In this document: positions 24,201 through 33,665 of the stretch, piece after piece
Layout of the letters: each line of letters starts with the position of its first letter
How positions within the stretch are numbered: position 1 is the first letter of the stretch
DNA from: Owenia fusiformis
Taxonomy: Eukaryota > Annelida > Polychaeta > Sabellida > Oweniidae
Length of the DNA: 64,000 nt
Assembly: GCA_903813345.2 (NCBI GenBank)
Contig: CAIIXF020000009.1
Location: 17,073,759 to 17,137,758 of the forward strand
Reading direction: 5' to 3'
Made by a program: the position numbers and the translations under genes
Notes under the pieces: model-generated
Database searches by the model: none
Told to the model about the DNA's origin: nothing
Seen by the model: the letters and a program-made list of their open reading frames with translations, nothing else

Positions 24201-26559
24201 TCACTGTGTGTATGGTGTATTGGCACATTCATTCTGTGTATTGTCTATTTGCATATTCATTGCGTCTATTATATATTGACACATTCATTGTGTGTATTGT
24301 GTATTGGCACATTCATTGTGTGTATCAGCACATTCATTGTGTGTATCATGTATTGACACATTCATTGTGTGTATCGTGTATTGGCACATTCATTCTGTGT
24401 ATTGTCTATTTGCATATTCATTGCGTGTATTGAATATTTGCACATTCATTGAGTGTATTGTGTATTGGCACATTCATTGTGTGTATTGGCACATTCATTG
24501 TGTGTATCATGTATTTGCACATCCATTGTGTTTATTGTGTATGGGCACATTCATTGTGTGTATTGTATATTGGCACATTCATTGTGTGTATTGTGTATTG
24601 GCACATTCATTGTGTGTATTGTGCATTGGCACATTCATTTTGTGTATTTTGTATTGGCAGATTTATAATGTGTATTGTGTATTGGCACATTCATTGTGTG
24701 TATTGTGTATTGTAATCATGTTCAAGTCATTTCGTTGAAAGTATGCCACACCACTACATGCTTTATTTGCGCAATATGGCAACCATTCAAAAATTGAAGA
24801 GTAGTTGAGTATAAAAGATAAGGAAAAAGAAATGATAATTCATTATCATTAATCAACCTTGTTGCAACACCAATTTTATGTGATCATTTAATATTATTAC
24901 AGTATAATTACATATTCTAGAATGAATGTTTTGTCTTTTCAGGAATGGAATACAAAGATACAATGAGCAAAATAAACATTTGGTAAGTACAATATAATTT
25001 CTTTAACAAATAGTATGAATTGTAGCTAATGTAAATGAATTGCTCTTTCAGTTTATCTACACATGTCTAATTTTGGTTTTCGCTTCTAATATTAAGAAGG
25101 TTTTATGTTTGTATGTCACTAATGTACCTTTTTCCAAAGTAGACTCAACTACTTATGCCTGGTTATTATTATGTCACCATCAAAAAGTGGTGACATATTG
25201 TTATGGTCTCCATTTTTTGACGGCGGTTGGTGGTTGGCGTCTGTAAGGTCTGTAACAAATTCTTACAATTTCCAATAACTTAACAAATACTGTTTAGTCT
25301 GAATTCATTTTTTTCAAAATCATCTAAATGTTTTCAGAAGTTCAAATCTGACTATGTATTAAGATTTGACCTCGAATGACTTTTTCAAGGTAAAAAAAAG
25401 TCAAAAAGGTCTTTTCATCAACTTGCTTTAAATTGACCAATTAATTTTTCAAAATCAACTAGTTCTCAGAAATTCAAATCTGACTTAAGATTGAACTCAT
25501 AATATTGTGAGCAACTAGGTGGTGACATTTTGTCAAATGCCTTGTTTTTATTTTATTATGACATGTTCAAAATGAGAAAAAATGATTTGTTCGTTGGAAT
25601 TTGCTACTCTGGAGATTTTTTTACATCTCAAGCTGTTTCAGGTCTACTAATATTTCATTCTGCCTCACATGGCCCATAATCAGTATTGTATTGTGATTGT
25701 TCGTTTTGTTTCAGATATCAACAGGCTACCATGAAACAGTGACAAAGTTCTACATTCACATGGTCACCTATGCAATAAACATCAGTAGTAACCCAGATAT
25801 AACATTTGAGGAATTCTTAACAGAGCATCCATACCTTACAGACCGCAATCTGTTGTTTGAATATTACACAAAAGAATGCATCAGCAGTAAGCATGCAGCA
25901 AATGAGTGAGTACAGTCTAATAATGTTTCTCCTGTGTAAGAACATTTAGTTGGTTATGTCGTGGGCTTTCAAGAGATATTGAAAGCCCATTGGTTTTGTA
26001 ATGTGAAGTAAAGTATAACTTTGACAAGTTTTGTTCAATTTGCACAAAGTCAGCATTAAAATGTTTGTAATGTTTATATGTTCAGTAATATTACCATTTA
26101 CCATAATGAACATTTAACATTGAATGCATGCCAATATCTCTTCAAAAGAGGCTTTGCTATAGTTACCACAGTTATTTTGTTCTATTCAATCTATTAAGAC
26201 TTTTTATCCAGGTTAAATCCCCAATGACACAATGCTGAAATATCTTTAAAAGTTGCTTTATTTAATGAAGGATTACCATTTTAAGGCTATACCTTTGCAT
26301 GTCAACAAGATCAACTTACTGTATGCCAATGGAGTTTTACATTAATGTAATTGGAGATATTTAATGAATCAAAGAATAAAGTGGCGTTTGTAAGTTCTTT
26401 CCATTGTGAATTCTGTAATATAGCCCGACCAACTTAACTGCTGCCAACTGTTTATCCATGTCATGTCTAACAGTTCTGAAAAGCTCTCGGAGTCTCTAAG
26501 AAGATTAACCATTTTCTCATTGTAGGTTTATGGAGCCTGATATACAGCAGCTGCCTTAG
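12118..26559 (+). CDS. Flavin-reductase-like protein with conserved C-terminal extension; nine exons, 5' end missing
   Basis: Exons: 12118-12198, 13255-13384, 16272-16335, 16659-16742, 18104-18252, 19633-19779, 24943-24982, 25715-25905 and 26526-26559 (stop TAG). All introns are GT-AG and all phases agree, giving 305 residues. The first six-tenths matches the flavin-reductase-like FMN-binding fold: a PQPVVVVTTA strand, a GITCSSFTSVSINPPIISFC loop (the FMN-contacting SFTSVSLNPPL motif of the family), SRMHNLLQETKQFAVHVLN, then the GDHAVWYGSV and PLLYFKRSF strands. Such proteins bind FMN and use NAD(P)H or act as flavin-dependent oxidoreductases; the substrate here is unknown. The remainder is a separate conserved region. 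An upstream exon ending in phase 1 is required and was not found. Confidence 0.9.
12975..13004. repeat. Hairpin GGGCTTTCAA...TTGAAAGCCC in intron 1
   Basis: ATGGGCTTTCAA and TTGAAAGCCCAT form a 12-bp perfect stem with a six-base loop. The same stem with a different loop lies at 25,963-25,990, and a half copy is at 8,555-8,577. Confidence 0.7.
14480..16120. repeat. Tandem array of diverged ~155-bp units in intron 2
   Basis: A unit recurs at about 14,572, 14,731, 14,884 and 15,047, then after a break at 15,604, 15,765, 15,905 and 16,032. It contains GGATTCATCTGAAATTTTCA, GGGCATTCTGGGTAAATGTT and CATTTTGGATTTTCC. Units 2 and 3 are nearly identical. The same unit forms arrays at 30.1-30.54 kb and a fragment at 45.85-46.06 kb, so it belongs to a dispersed element with an internal tandem core. 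Confidence 0.75.
16793..17600. mobile_element. Dispersed element with tandem core (pearl-like), copy in intron 4
   Basis: The head is CCCATCGAACGAGGTTCGGA GGGATA, a self-complementary hairpin, followed by a GTCTGTCC-type tract and CTCAAATACCGTTGGCC. The core has repeats of GCGATTTTGTTCATATTTGA with GGCACACTG and GGCCATTTTGAAAAT. The tail is GTTTGATGGGATTTGCTACG. Head and tail carry inverted ATCCCATCGAAC/GTTCGATGGGAT (one mismatch in this copy). The layout matches the bivalve pearl type: short ends flanking a tandem core. Assignment to that group is inference. Confidence 0.65.
19633..26559 (+). CDS. C-terminal His-motif region of the flavin-reductase-like protein, exons 6-9 visible
   Basis: The exons encode about 137 residues with two His-containing signatures: FEDWTHEAHLRMAWNYI and, after NGIQRYNEQN, GYHETVTKFYIHMV. 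DRNLLFEYYTKECI and the terminal FMEPDIQQLP follow. From memory, bacterial stand-alone proteins show the same WTHxAHLR...YHExxT layout. I cannot name the family or its activity. The spacing suggests a helical bundle. The HEAH and YHET motifs could bind a metal or a substrate, but that is inference. Intron 6, inside this part, carries the 4.7 kb satellite. Confidence 0.82.
19985..21838. repeat. Satellite array, 21/28-bp units, left block, in intron 6
   Basis: Units are ATTCATTGTGTGTATTGGCAC (21) or the same with one extra TGTGTAT heptamer (28). Both lengths are multiples of seven and look built from TGTATTG heptamers. The plus strand of the unit lacks stop codons in all frames. This produces several spurious open frames of 120-290 codons rich in Cys, Val, Ile and His; they are not genes. 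A segment of about 0.89 kb is duplicated (the marker CACTTTTTGTATTGG sits at 20,449 and 21,343). Confidence 0.95.
21838..22297. mobile_element. Palindromic insertion interrupting the intron satellite, two nested inverted repeats
   Basis: The first palindrome (about 21,838-22,031) starts ATAGGTTATTTACTGG and ends CCAGAAATAACCTAT. It contains the conserved 22-nt core described under 21,861. The second part (22,030-22,290) is bounded by TTATTCCATAAT/ATTATGGAATAA and holds five copies of CAATACGATTTTT separated by TCCCGGGGA. The uninterrupted satellite at 20,827 (GTGTATATATATTGTATATA) shows the pre-insertion sequence. The flanks share a short TATA or TA, consistent with a target duplication. Confidence 0.75.
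22297..24715. repeat. Satellite array, 21/28-bp units, right block
   Basis: Same family as the left block. A variant block TATTTGCATATTCATTGCGT followed by CTATTATATATTGACAC recurs at 22,607, 22,829 and 23,051. This gives a 222-bp higher-order repeat that later becomes irregular (23.39, 23.88 and 24.25 kb). The array ends at about 24,715, 228 bp before the next exon. Confidence 0.93.
25963..25990. repeat. Hairpin GGGCTTTCAA...TTGAAAGCCC in intron 8
   Basis: TGGGCTTTCAA/TTGAAAGCCCA stem with loop GAGATA. It is the second complete copy of the hairpin seen at 12,975. Confidence 0.68.
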
Positions 26560-27424
26560 GACAATACAGCCAATAGTAGGCAATTTAGTTATTTATTGAA
26601 CTCTTGTGTCTGGCTCATAATGAACTGGTTAAAGACAGACCTGGAATTCCCTGTGTTCTTTATTGTGTAATACATGCCTCACATAAAAGTTGTGGACCAC
26701 TCTGCCAAATTCTCTCTCGGTATTTCATAAATGCAAGTAGCTGTTGTCTGATCTGGGAATTTAAACAGATGACCAGAGAAACATGGCTGTCTAACCAAGT
26801 TATTTGGGCACAAAATACTGAATTGGTTGGTGCAAAAGGTAAAAAGCACTATAATCATTTGATTAAATACCTTCTCCCAGCCAGACTACAGGACTAAAAT
26901 ACAAATGTAAACATAAAGGATTTATTTATGTCAAATATTTGACATTTGAAAATAAACATTTATTCATGTTACAACATATTACATGTATGATGTTGAAAGT
27001 TAAAGTATACATACACTGTTAAATATATTATAACTAAAAGACAGGTACCAGTTTGGAGAATGAAGTTCATCAGTCTACTGCTCTATTCATTTTTTAATGA
27101 AAAATATACAAATAACACCCAAATTAATTATGGATATTCAAAAGGGGACGTTGAAATCTACAATATGTAAAAATATCAAAATTGTCCAAAGCAGGCGTAA
27201 CATGCAGTAGACTGATGAACTTGGTTCTCCAAACCGAGACTAGTCTTTTGATACTCAACATTACATAAGTTTTCAAGACTACACATTTTAGTTAAATTTC
27301 AAAATTACAAAATTTTGTACACATTTTGTACACATTACTTTGTAAATGTAGAAGTAGTTTTAGTTAGTCTTAGTGAGTAGTTGTGACTAATGTAATCATG
27401 TAATGATACAATATGTCAATAAAA
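26560..27424 (+). other. Probable 3'UTR of the flavin-reductase gene with two poly(A) signals
   Basis: AATAAA occurs at 26,951-26,956 and at 27,418-27,423, downstream of the TAG at 26,557. A 97-codon open frame at 26,604-26,897 has no recognisable features and is probably untranslated. An inverted repeat lies between the two signals (see 27,038). Confidence 0.5.
27038..27247. mobile_element. Small inverted-repeat element, 210 bp, in the 3'UTR region
   Basis: GAAGTTCATCAGTCTACTGC at 27,063 pairs with GCAGTAGACTGATGAACTT at 27,203. The arms extend outward (AGACAGGTACCAGTTTGGAG versus CTCCAAACCGAGACTAGTCT). Arm length is about 46 bp with about 115 bp between. Confidence 0.72.
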
Positions 27425-28329
27425 GTTATTATACTATATAAAGTAATTTTACCAAATATTGTTGGAATTTTTCATTTTCTATTCTAATTATGGATCTTGT
27501 TAAAATGGATTGTTGGTGGGATCTTTTGTTGGTAAAAATTGTCAAACATGGTTTCTCTCTGAAATGTGAAATGAATACCATTCATTCAGTAATGACACTG
27601 ATATTTTCTAGGTTCACAACATGTAATATTTCTGTCCTACTATTCATATAGTTAGTATACAGTTTTTATGAAATTTGTATTAATTTTAAAATAAAACAAT
27701 AACATATACATTTCATCAGAGTATTACATTTGATTCAATTGCTCTTGCTTCTGAAGGGTGACAAAAATAATGCAACCCTTCTTGATGTTCACTGCACTAT
27801 AGTATTTTTCTCTACGAAGATCTGAAATTCGTTCTTTTAGCTAGTCAAGTCCTGATTATGGAAACTGGAATCAACACGATTATTCGAGACCCTCAATGTG
27901 TCAATAACTCGACTCTATGACTATTTCACTGCGCCACTACTAATAAGCAAGTCATTTGTGGATTGCTTTCATACAATGTCTTATGCATTGTATTTTAATG
28001 ATAATGATACCCTTATGCAATTTAGATTCACTGCATGGTGGTACAGGTTCAAATAAAGCATCACTGGTTAGATGTAGTGAATATGGTCAGCAGTCCTTTC
28101 AATGTGCAACTATGCCATGGATGTTTCAATTTATTGGTAGCATTTTTGTGTCACCCTGTGTTCTTACATGCATTCATGGACCCTGTTTGCCATCACTTTA
28201 TATTACAAACAGCAGCCTCCCCATTGTTTTACTCTCATATAGATTATATTGATTATTTAACAGCTCCCAATAGTGAAACATGTTTCCATGCAACCAATCC
28301 ATTCCCTTGTGTCATTATGGAATGGGAGG

Positions 28330-28435
28330 TTTCTGATACAGGGTATATCTGAGGAAAATACAATATATCAATCCGAGGGACTGTAGGAACTGAGAGTTGA
28401 TATATTGTATTTACTGAGGGATATACCCTGCATCA
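28330..28435. repeat. Palindrome with conserved central core (locus B)
   Basis: The outer arms are GATACAGGGTATATCTGAGG and the inverse CTGAGGGATATACCCTGCAT C. The inner arms are AATACAATATATCAA and TTGATATATTGTATTT. The 22-nt centre (28,373-28,394) begins CCGAGGGA and ends ACTGAG. It aligns with the centres of the palindromes at 21.9 and 44.3 kb. Confidence 0.75.
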
Positions 28436-28552
28436 AAAATCGAGCATTTAATAATTGATTTATTCTATACTTAGTAGATTATGAGGATTTATAGTCAAGT
28501 TCCCTGGCTCAGTATCTACTCTCTGAATTTGTGATGTCTTAGATCCAATGAT

Positions 28553-28612
28553 CGGGTGATATCAGCGGGTGATAAATATATCACCCACTGATATCACCCG
28601 CTCACTTCAGAT
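28553..28612. repeat. Four-word palindrome based on GGGTGATATC
   Basis: The word GGGTGATA occurs twice directly (CGGGTGATATCAGCGGGTGA) and twice inverted (TATCACCCACTGATATCACC C) around an AAA/TTT centre. It could form a long cruciform. It lies only about 120 bp from locus B but lacks its GAGGGA core. Confidence 0.65.
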
Positions 28613-28649
28613 ATCAATTATATTCCTGCATGTTATTCACCTATAACAC

Positions 28650-29580
28650 TACTAACTATGGAATAAAAAATTACATAAAATATCCATACTTGTTAATGTA
28701 TGTTATTCTAAGTACAAGAAAAATGTCATACCAATGCAATTTGGCGTCATTTTGACATTAAAAGCATTAAATTGGCACTAACATTTAATACATTTGTGCT
28801 ACTTTGACACCACATTTTGTGAACTTATCAAATAATATTTTGAAGTTCAGGGCTTTATTTGATAGAATAATGGCAAGGCAGAATAGGATGATATGAAAGA
28901 AAAATACAATTTTAAGACCATCATGTACTGTACTTGCAAACATCCATCTGTTCCTAAATCCATACATTACAATCTTTAACCAGGCCACCCATATCTGGCA
29001 AGTCAAGCCTTTGATGATTTTAAGGTTTTACTTTAATTTCATATTTTTGCTATTTGAGAGTAAAACTATAAAAAAGCTTAGTTCTTCAATAATATTTCTA
29101 ACTCTAACAGACCAAGAAACTTTATACAACCAAACGCCTTAGTTGCGATTGGTGGTCACAATGTGAAACAATGTTCACAATTAAATATATCTTGAATGCC
29201 AATTGCTATGTGAAGTGCTTACTGCTTCTCAGGTCCATAAATTGTGGTAAAAAGGTTTAGTTCTTCACCCATAAACACCATAGACAGTATTCACCTAATA
29301 CTAGTACTAATTGTAAAATATTCAGTTCGTATTCAATATTATAATGGACCTGCATTTTTTGAGATACTTGTATGTATCTGTTTCTTGAATTTTAGAACAT
29401 TACATGTAACCTCTGTCCCATTAACTCATAATATCTTTATACTTGTATTTCCCAAACCAGTCTTAAAGGGAAGCAGCTTCCTATTGCAACGCAAATATTC
29501 AAAATAATTGCCTGTTTTTTTTTTGTCTTATATTGGCAAAAAACATGTTAATATTGCACATTTTTGAAAGGTTTCAATGT
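28650..29580. other. Intergenic, nothing recognised
   Basis: AT-rich sequence. Open frames of 73 and 87 codons on opposite strands look random. No RNA gene or repeat is evident. Confidence 0.4.
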
Positions 29581-30104
29581 GACCGCATGGTAACCGGATA
29601 ACTCATCCCCTAGACTACTCATCCCTGGACAACTCATCCCCTGGACAACTCATCCCCTGGACGACTCATCCTTTGGTATGTTTGACTAATTCAATGTTAT
29701 ATTACCAATTCATATGTTATTATTAAAATGATTTTTAAATGTTTCGGTTGTCAATATGATCAGTTTTAAGTTTCAAAAACATATATTACATGAACACTGG
29801 AACTCCACTCGATTATGTTGTCACAGAAAAGGATCGTTTCGGTAACAAAATATCAGAGCCTCAAAGCTGAGACTAATATACTCTAAATGTTAGTCTCAGC
29901 TCAAAGGTATGATTTATCTTTTTTCCTCATTCCAGCTGTAGGTAGAATTCCAACATTCCATGTGTGTCAGTATCATATGTCTCAGAAAATGTGTATGTTT
30001 GTGAACAAATAGTTCAGAATACAACAGAATCATTGATTTAATATCTCACTACTGTTACATAAACAGAACTTCAAAAACGTTTAGGATCTGCACTTCTAAC
30101 TCTT

Positions 30105-30540
30105 TCCATTAGTTTTTTGGCATTCTGGATAAATGTCAAGGCAGCCATTTTGGATTTTCTGGGTAAATGTCAAGGCAGCCATTTTGGATTTTCTGTCCTA
30201 AAATCTTGTCTGTAAAGTCTTGTCTTCGCATTTCCAGGTGAACCGTTTGGTAGATCAATTTCAAATTTTCAGGGATGATTGTTATAGTATGAAAATCAAG
30301 ACCAGATTATTTTTTTGGCATTCTGGATAAATGTCAAGGCAGCCATTTTGGATTTTCCGTCCTAAAATCTTGTCTGTAAAGTCTTGTTTTCTGGTTAACT
30401 GTGTGACGGATCAATTTCAAATTTTCGGGGGTGGTTCTTAGTATGAAAATCTAGAACTGACTATTTTTTGGCATTCTGGGTAAATTTTAAGGTGGCCATT
30501 TTGGATTTTCCGTCTACAAATTGTGTCCGTAAAGTCTTGT
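30105..30540. repeat. ~155-190-bp tandem units inside the foldback-like element
   Basis: Three units start near 30,111, 30,304 and 30,461 and share TTTTTGGCATTCTGGATAAA, AAGGCAGCCATTTTGGATTT and CTAAAATCTTGTCTGTAAAG. They match the array at 14.5-16.1 kb. The first unit has an internal duplication of GTCAAGGCAGCCATTTTGGA. Confidence 0.72.
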
Positions 30541-30552
30541 CTACTCATTTTT

Positions 30553-31690
30553 ATCCCATCGAACAAAGTTCGGAGGGATATAGGGAACGCCTCAGTCCAT
30601 CCGTCCGTACGTACGTCCGTACGGTCCATCCGGGCGATAACTCAAATACCGTTGGCCCGATTTTGTTCATATTTTGTACACATATACCCTATGGGAGTAG
30701 AAGTTCTGCTCCAAAGTAAAAAGTTATATAGGACATTGTTTCAGCTAGAATGTAAAAAAGAAGAAATACATGGCAGCCATCTTGAAAAATGGCTGCCTTT
30801 ACACGTCATTTTACATTTTTTACTGTAATTCAAAAAGTAGTGGAGCGATTTTTACATATTTGGTATGTGAATACTTTGAACATTTTGGGTAGTAGGTGGC
30901 CATTTTGAAAAATGGCCGCCATTTTTACGTGTGTTATTTTACATTTTTTACTATAACTCAAAATGTAGTAGAGCGATTTTGTTCATATTTTATATGTGAA
31001 TACTATAAGCATGGCACACTGTCTAATGACACTTTGGGTAGTAGGCGGCCATTTTGAAAATTGGCCACCATTTTTTACGTTTTTTACTATAACTCGAAAA
31101 GTAGTGGAGCGATTTTGTTCATATTTGATATGTGACTACTTATGAGCCTTGCACACTGTCTCATGACACTTCGAGTAGTAGGTGACCATTTTAAAAAATG
31201 GCTGTCATTTTTACATTTTTACTAAACCTCGAAAAGTATTGAAGCAATTTTGTTCATATTTGATATGTGAATACTTTAAGCATGGCACATGGTACATAAA
31301 ACTTTGGGGAGTAGTCGGCCATTTGGAAAAATGGCCACCATTTTTATGTGTGTTATTTTACATTTTTTATTATAATTCAAAAAGTAATAGAGCAATTTTG
31401 TTCATATTTGATATGTGAATACTTGTAAGGATTGCATACTGTCTTATGACATTTTGGGTAGTAGGTGGCCATTTTAAAAAATGGCCAGCATTTACATGTA
31501 CGTGTGTGTGATTTTTTAAAATTTTATATGTGGCTACTTCTTCTGATGATAACTTGGCTAGTGAGCAACCATTTTGAAAATAATGGCCTTGGTGTTATTT
31601 TATGATATTTGCAATATATTTTGTTTGTAAAAATGCCAGCCATTTCTGTTCGATGGGATTCGCTCACTTTGGCGTTACCCTTGTTCTGGT
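30553..31690. mobile_element. Dispersed element with tandem core (pearl-like), longest copy
   Basis: The head is ATCCCATCGAACAAAGTTCG with GAGGGATA, then a CCGTCCGTACGTACG tract and the conserved CTCAAATACCGTTGGCC. The core has about six units containing AGCGATTTTGTTCATATTTG, GCACACTGTCTTATGACAC and GGCCATTTTGAAAAATGGCC, the last a good hairpin. The tail is GTTCGATGGGATTCGCTCAC. The unit length is about 120-150 bp, and the core gives spurious open frames. Confidence 0.68.
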
Positions 31691-32818
31691 TAGGATAACC
31701 ATTTGATGGGATCACCCATAGGTGGGGACATTTTGTACACATTTGTGTTTTTGTCTTAAACATATGATACTGACACACATCAGTAAAAAGCATAATTGAG
31801 TGGAGTACAAGTGATGAACAAAGAATTTCTGGAGGGGAAATCTGGAAAATTGTTTAAAAAACTATGATATTGTCAAGCAGATAATCAACCAATTAGTCTG
31901 TAATTTGTTTTGTAAATATTTACCTTTAATTTTACTTTAAATATACAATTTCAATATTATGTTAACATTGATTGAAGAAGCTCCTTTGATGTCATCATAT
32001 ATTTGTTGTTCATAGTTCAAATATTCTTTAATCCAAAGATTATTTTTTCACAGCATTCACAGATGAAGCTACTGAAGTTCATGTTCATGAAGTTCATGAG
32101 CGTCACGAATGAGTACAGATATTGATATCAACGTGTGGATTAAAATGACATCACGAAAAAAATCATAGGATGTATTATTTATCCCATAGTTCACCTAACC
32201 ATGGATGTAGGCCTATTTGGTATACGTCCATGACCTAACAAAGCATTGCAAAACAACATTCAGTTTTATTTTGTCATTTGAACTGTCAAAACATTAATCA
32301 TCTCCATATTTGTGACGTCATGAAATCACCATGTAAGCTCTTGTAACAATGCACGTCACATTGGTGGGAGTTTTCAAATCCATGGAAAAAGTGATATCTG
32401 TGGAATATTCTCCGTATTCCAAAGAATACACATTTCCACGCATTTTCAAAATATCATAAATATATATACGTGTTATTCTACAGATTTGACCTCAACTATG
32501 GGATAAGAAAGTGTTGATGGCACCGTTTGACTGTTATAGAGTGAAAAATAATGTGTTATTAAATATTTCTTTTCAAGAAACAATTTTAATTTGGCTTCAT
32601 GCGATAAAGGATGAGTTGTCCAGGGGATGAGCTGTCTAGGGGATGAGTTGTCCAGGGGATGAGTTGTCTAGGGGATGAGTTGTCCATGGGATGAGATGTC
32701 CAGGGGATGAGTTGTCTAGGGGATGAGTTGTTCATGAGATGAGATGTCCAGGGGATGAGTTGTCTAGGGGATGAGTTGTCCAGGGATGTCTGTATAGGCG
32801 ATGAGTTGTCCGTAAGCC

Positions 32819-32876
32819 CACTCCACCATCATGATGTGCAGTAATACACTCTGCCATCACAATTTGCAGTTATTAT
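32819..32876. repeat. Left stub of the 26/28-bp satellite
   Basis: CCACCATCATGATGTGCAG and TAATACACTCTGCCATCAC are diverged units of the satellite that resumes at 33,665. They show that the intervening 0.79 kb was inserted into the array. Confidence 0.75.
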
Positions 32877-33665
32877 ACAGTCGAACAAAGTTTGGAGGGA
32901 TATAAGGAACACCTCTGTCCGTACATCGCTCTGTCTGTCCCTAGCATACTCTGTCAGTAGATTTTAAGAAGTTCTGCTTGAAAGCTTTCAAAATGGCCTC
33001 TCGTTTAAATATGGTGGACATTTTACTAGATTTTACAGTAATCTAGGTACAATATGTAAAACCGTAATAGTAATATGTCTTTAATGTAAAAAAGTTATAT
33101 AAGACATAAATAATGCTAGAGATGTAGATATTTAAGAAAAACATGGCAGCCATCTTGAAAAATGAAAACCTTTACACGCAATTTTACAATTTTTGCTGTA
33201 ACTTGAATAGTAGTGGAGCATTTTTTCCTTTGATATGTGAATACCCATAAGCAAGGCACACTGTTCTATGACACTTTTGCAAGAAGGCGGCCATTTTGAT
33301 AATTTTACTAGTGTTATTTTACATTTTTGATTATAACTCGAAAAGTAATACAGCGATTTTGTTCATATTTGTTATGTGAATACTCATAAGCATGGCACAC
33401 TGTCTTATGACACTTTGGCTTAGGCAGCCATTTTGTAAAATAGCAGCCATTTACATGTACGTAAGTTTTATATGGGTTATGACAATTTGTCTAGTGAGCA
33501 TCATTTTGAAAATGGTGGCCATTTTCATGTGTGTTATTTTATGGTTTTTGCTATAACTGAAAAAGTAGTAGGAGGATTTTGTAAAGATGACAGCCATGGC
33601 TGTTCGATGGGATTTGCTATGCTTTGGTGTTGCTGTTATCTAGTTCACTCTGCTGACTGCTATCC
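32876..33665. mobile_element. Pearl-like element inserted in the satellite array
   Basis: The head GTCGAACAAAGTTTGGAGGG is a decayed version of the heads at 16.8 and 30.6 kb. The tandem core has GGCACACTGTCTTATGACAC and CATTTTGAAAATGGTGGCC. The tail is GTTCGATGGGATTTGCTATG. Satellite units on both sides bound the insertion. Confidence 0.65.

Larger units (their letters stand above)
29592..32812. mobile_element. Foldback-like element, 3.2 kb, ends made of inverted 17-bp repeat arrays
   Basis: The left end (29,592-29,675) is about four copies of ACAACTCATCCCCTGG. The right end (32,604-32,812) is about twelve copies of the reverse complement, CCAGGGGATGAGTTGTC, and variants. The outermost bases also pair (GGATAACTC on the left, GAGTTGTCC on the right). 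The six bases flanking each end are GTAACC and GTAAGC, a possible imperfect target duplication. The interior has other repeats (30.1-31.7 kb) but no coding frame. This resembles foldback transposons with iterated termini. Confidence 0.65.

Noticed and set aside
19985-24715. CRISPR-like array
   Set aside because: There are no unique spacers; units are contiguous and of 21/28 bp, in a eukaryotic intron.
19959-24738. Long plus-strand open frames (up to 357 codons) rich in CVLAHSLCVLCIGTFIVCIV
   Set aside because: They are frame-by-frame translations of the 21/28-bp satellite, open in every plus frame because the unit has no stop codons. The flavin-reductase gene splices across them.
26604-26897. 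97-codon frame after the flavin-reductase stop
   Set aside because: It lies in the presumed 3'UTR, has ordinary composition and no recognisable motif.
30438-30828. Overlapping frames with CVRKVLSTHFYPIEQSSEGY-type sequence
   Set aside because: Translation of the pearl-like element head, which recurs at 16.8 kb and elsewhere.
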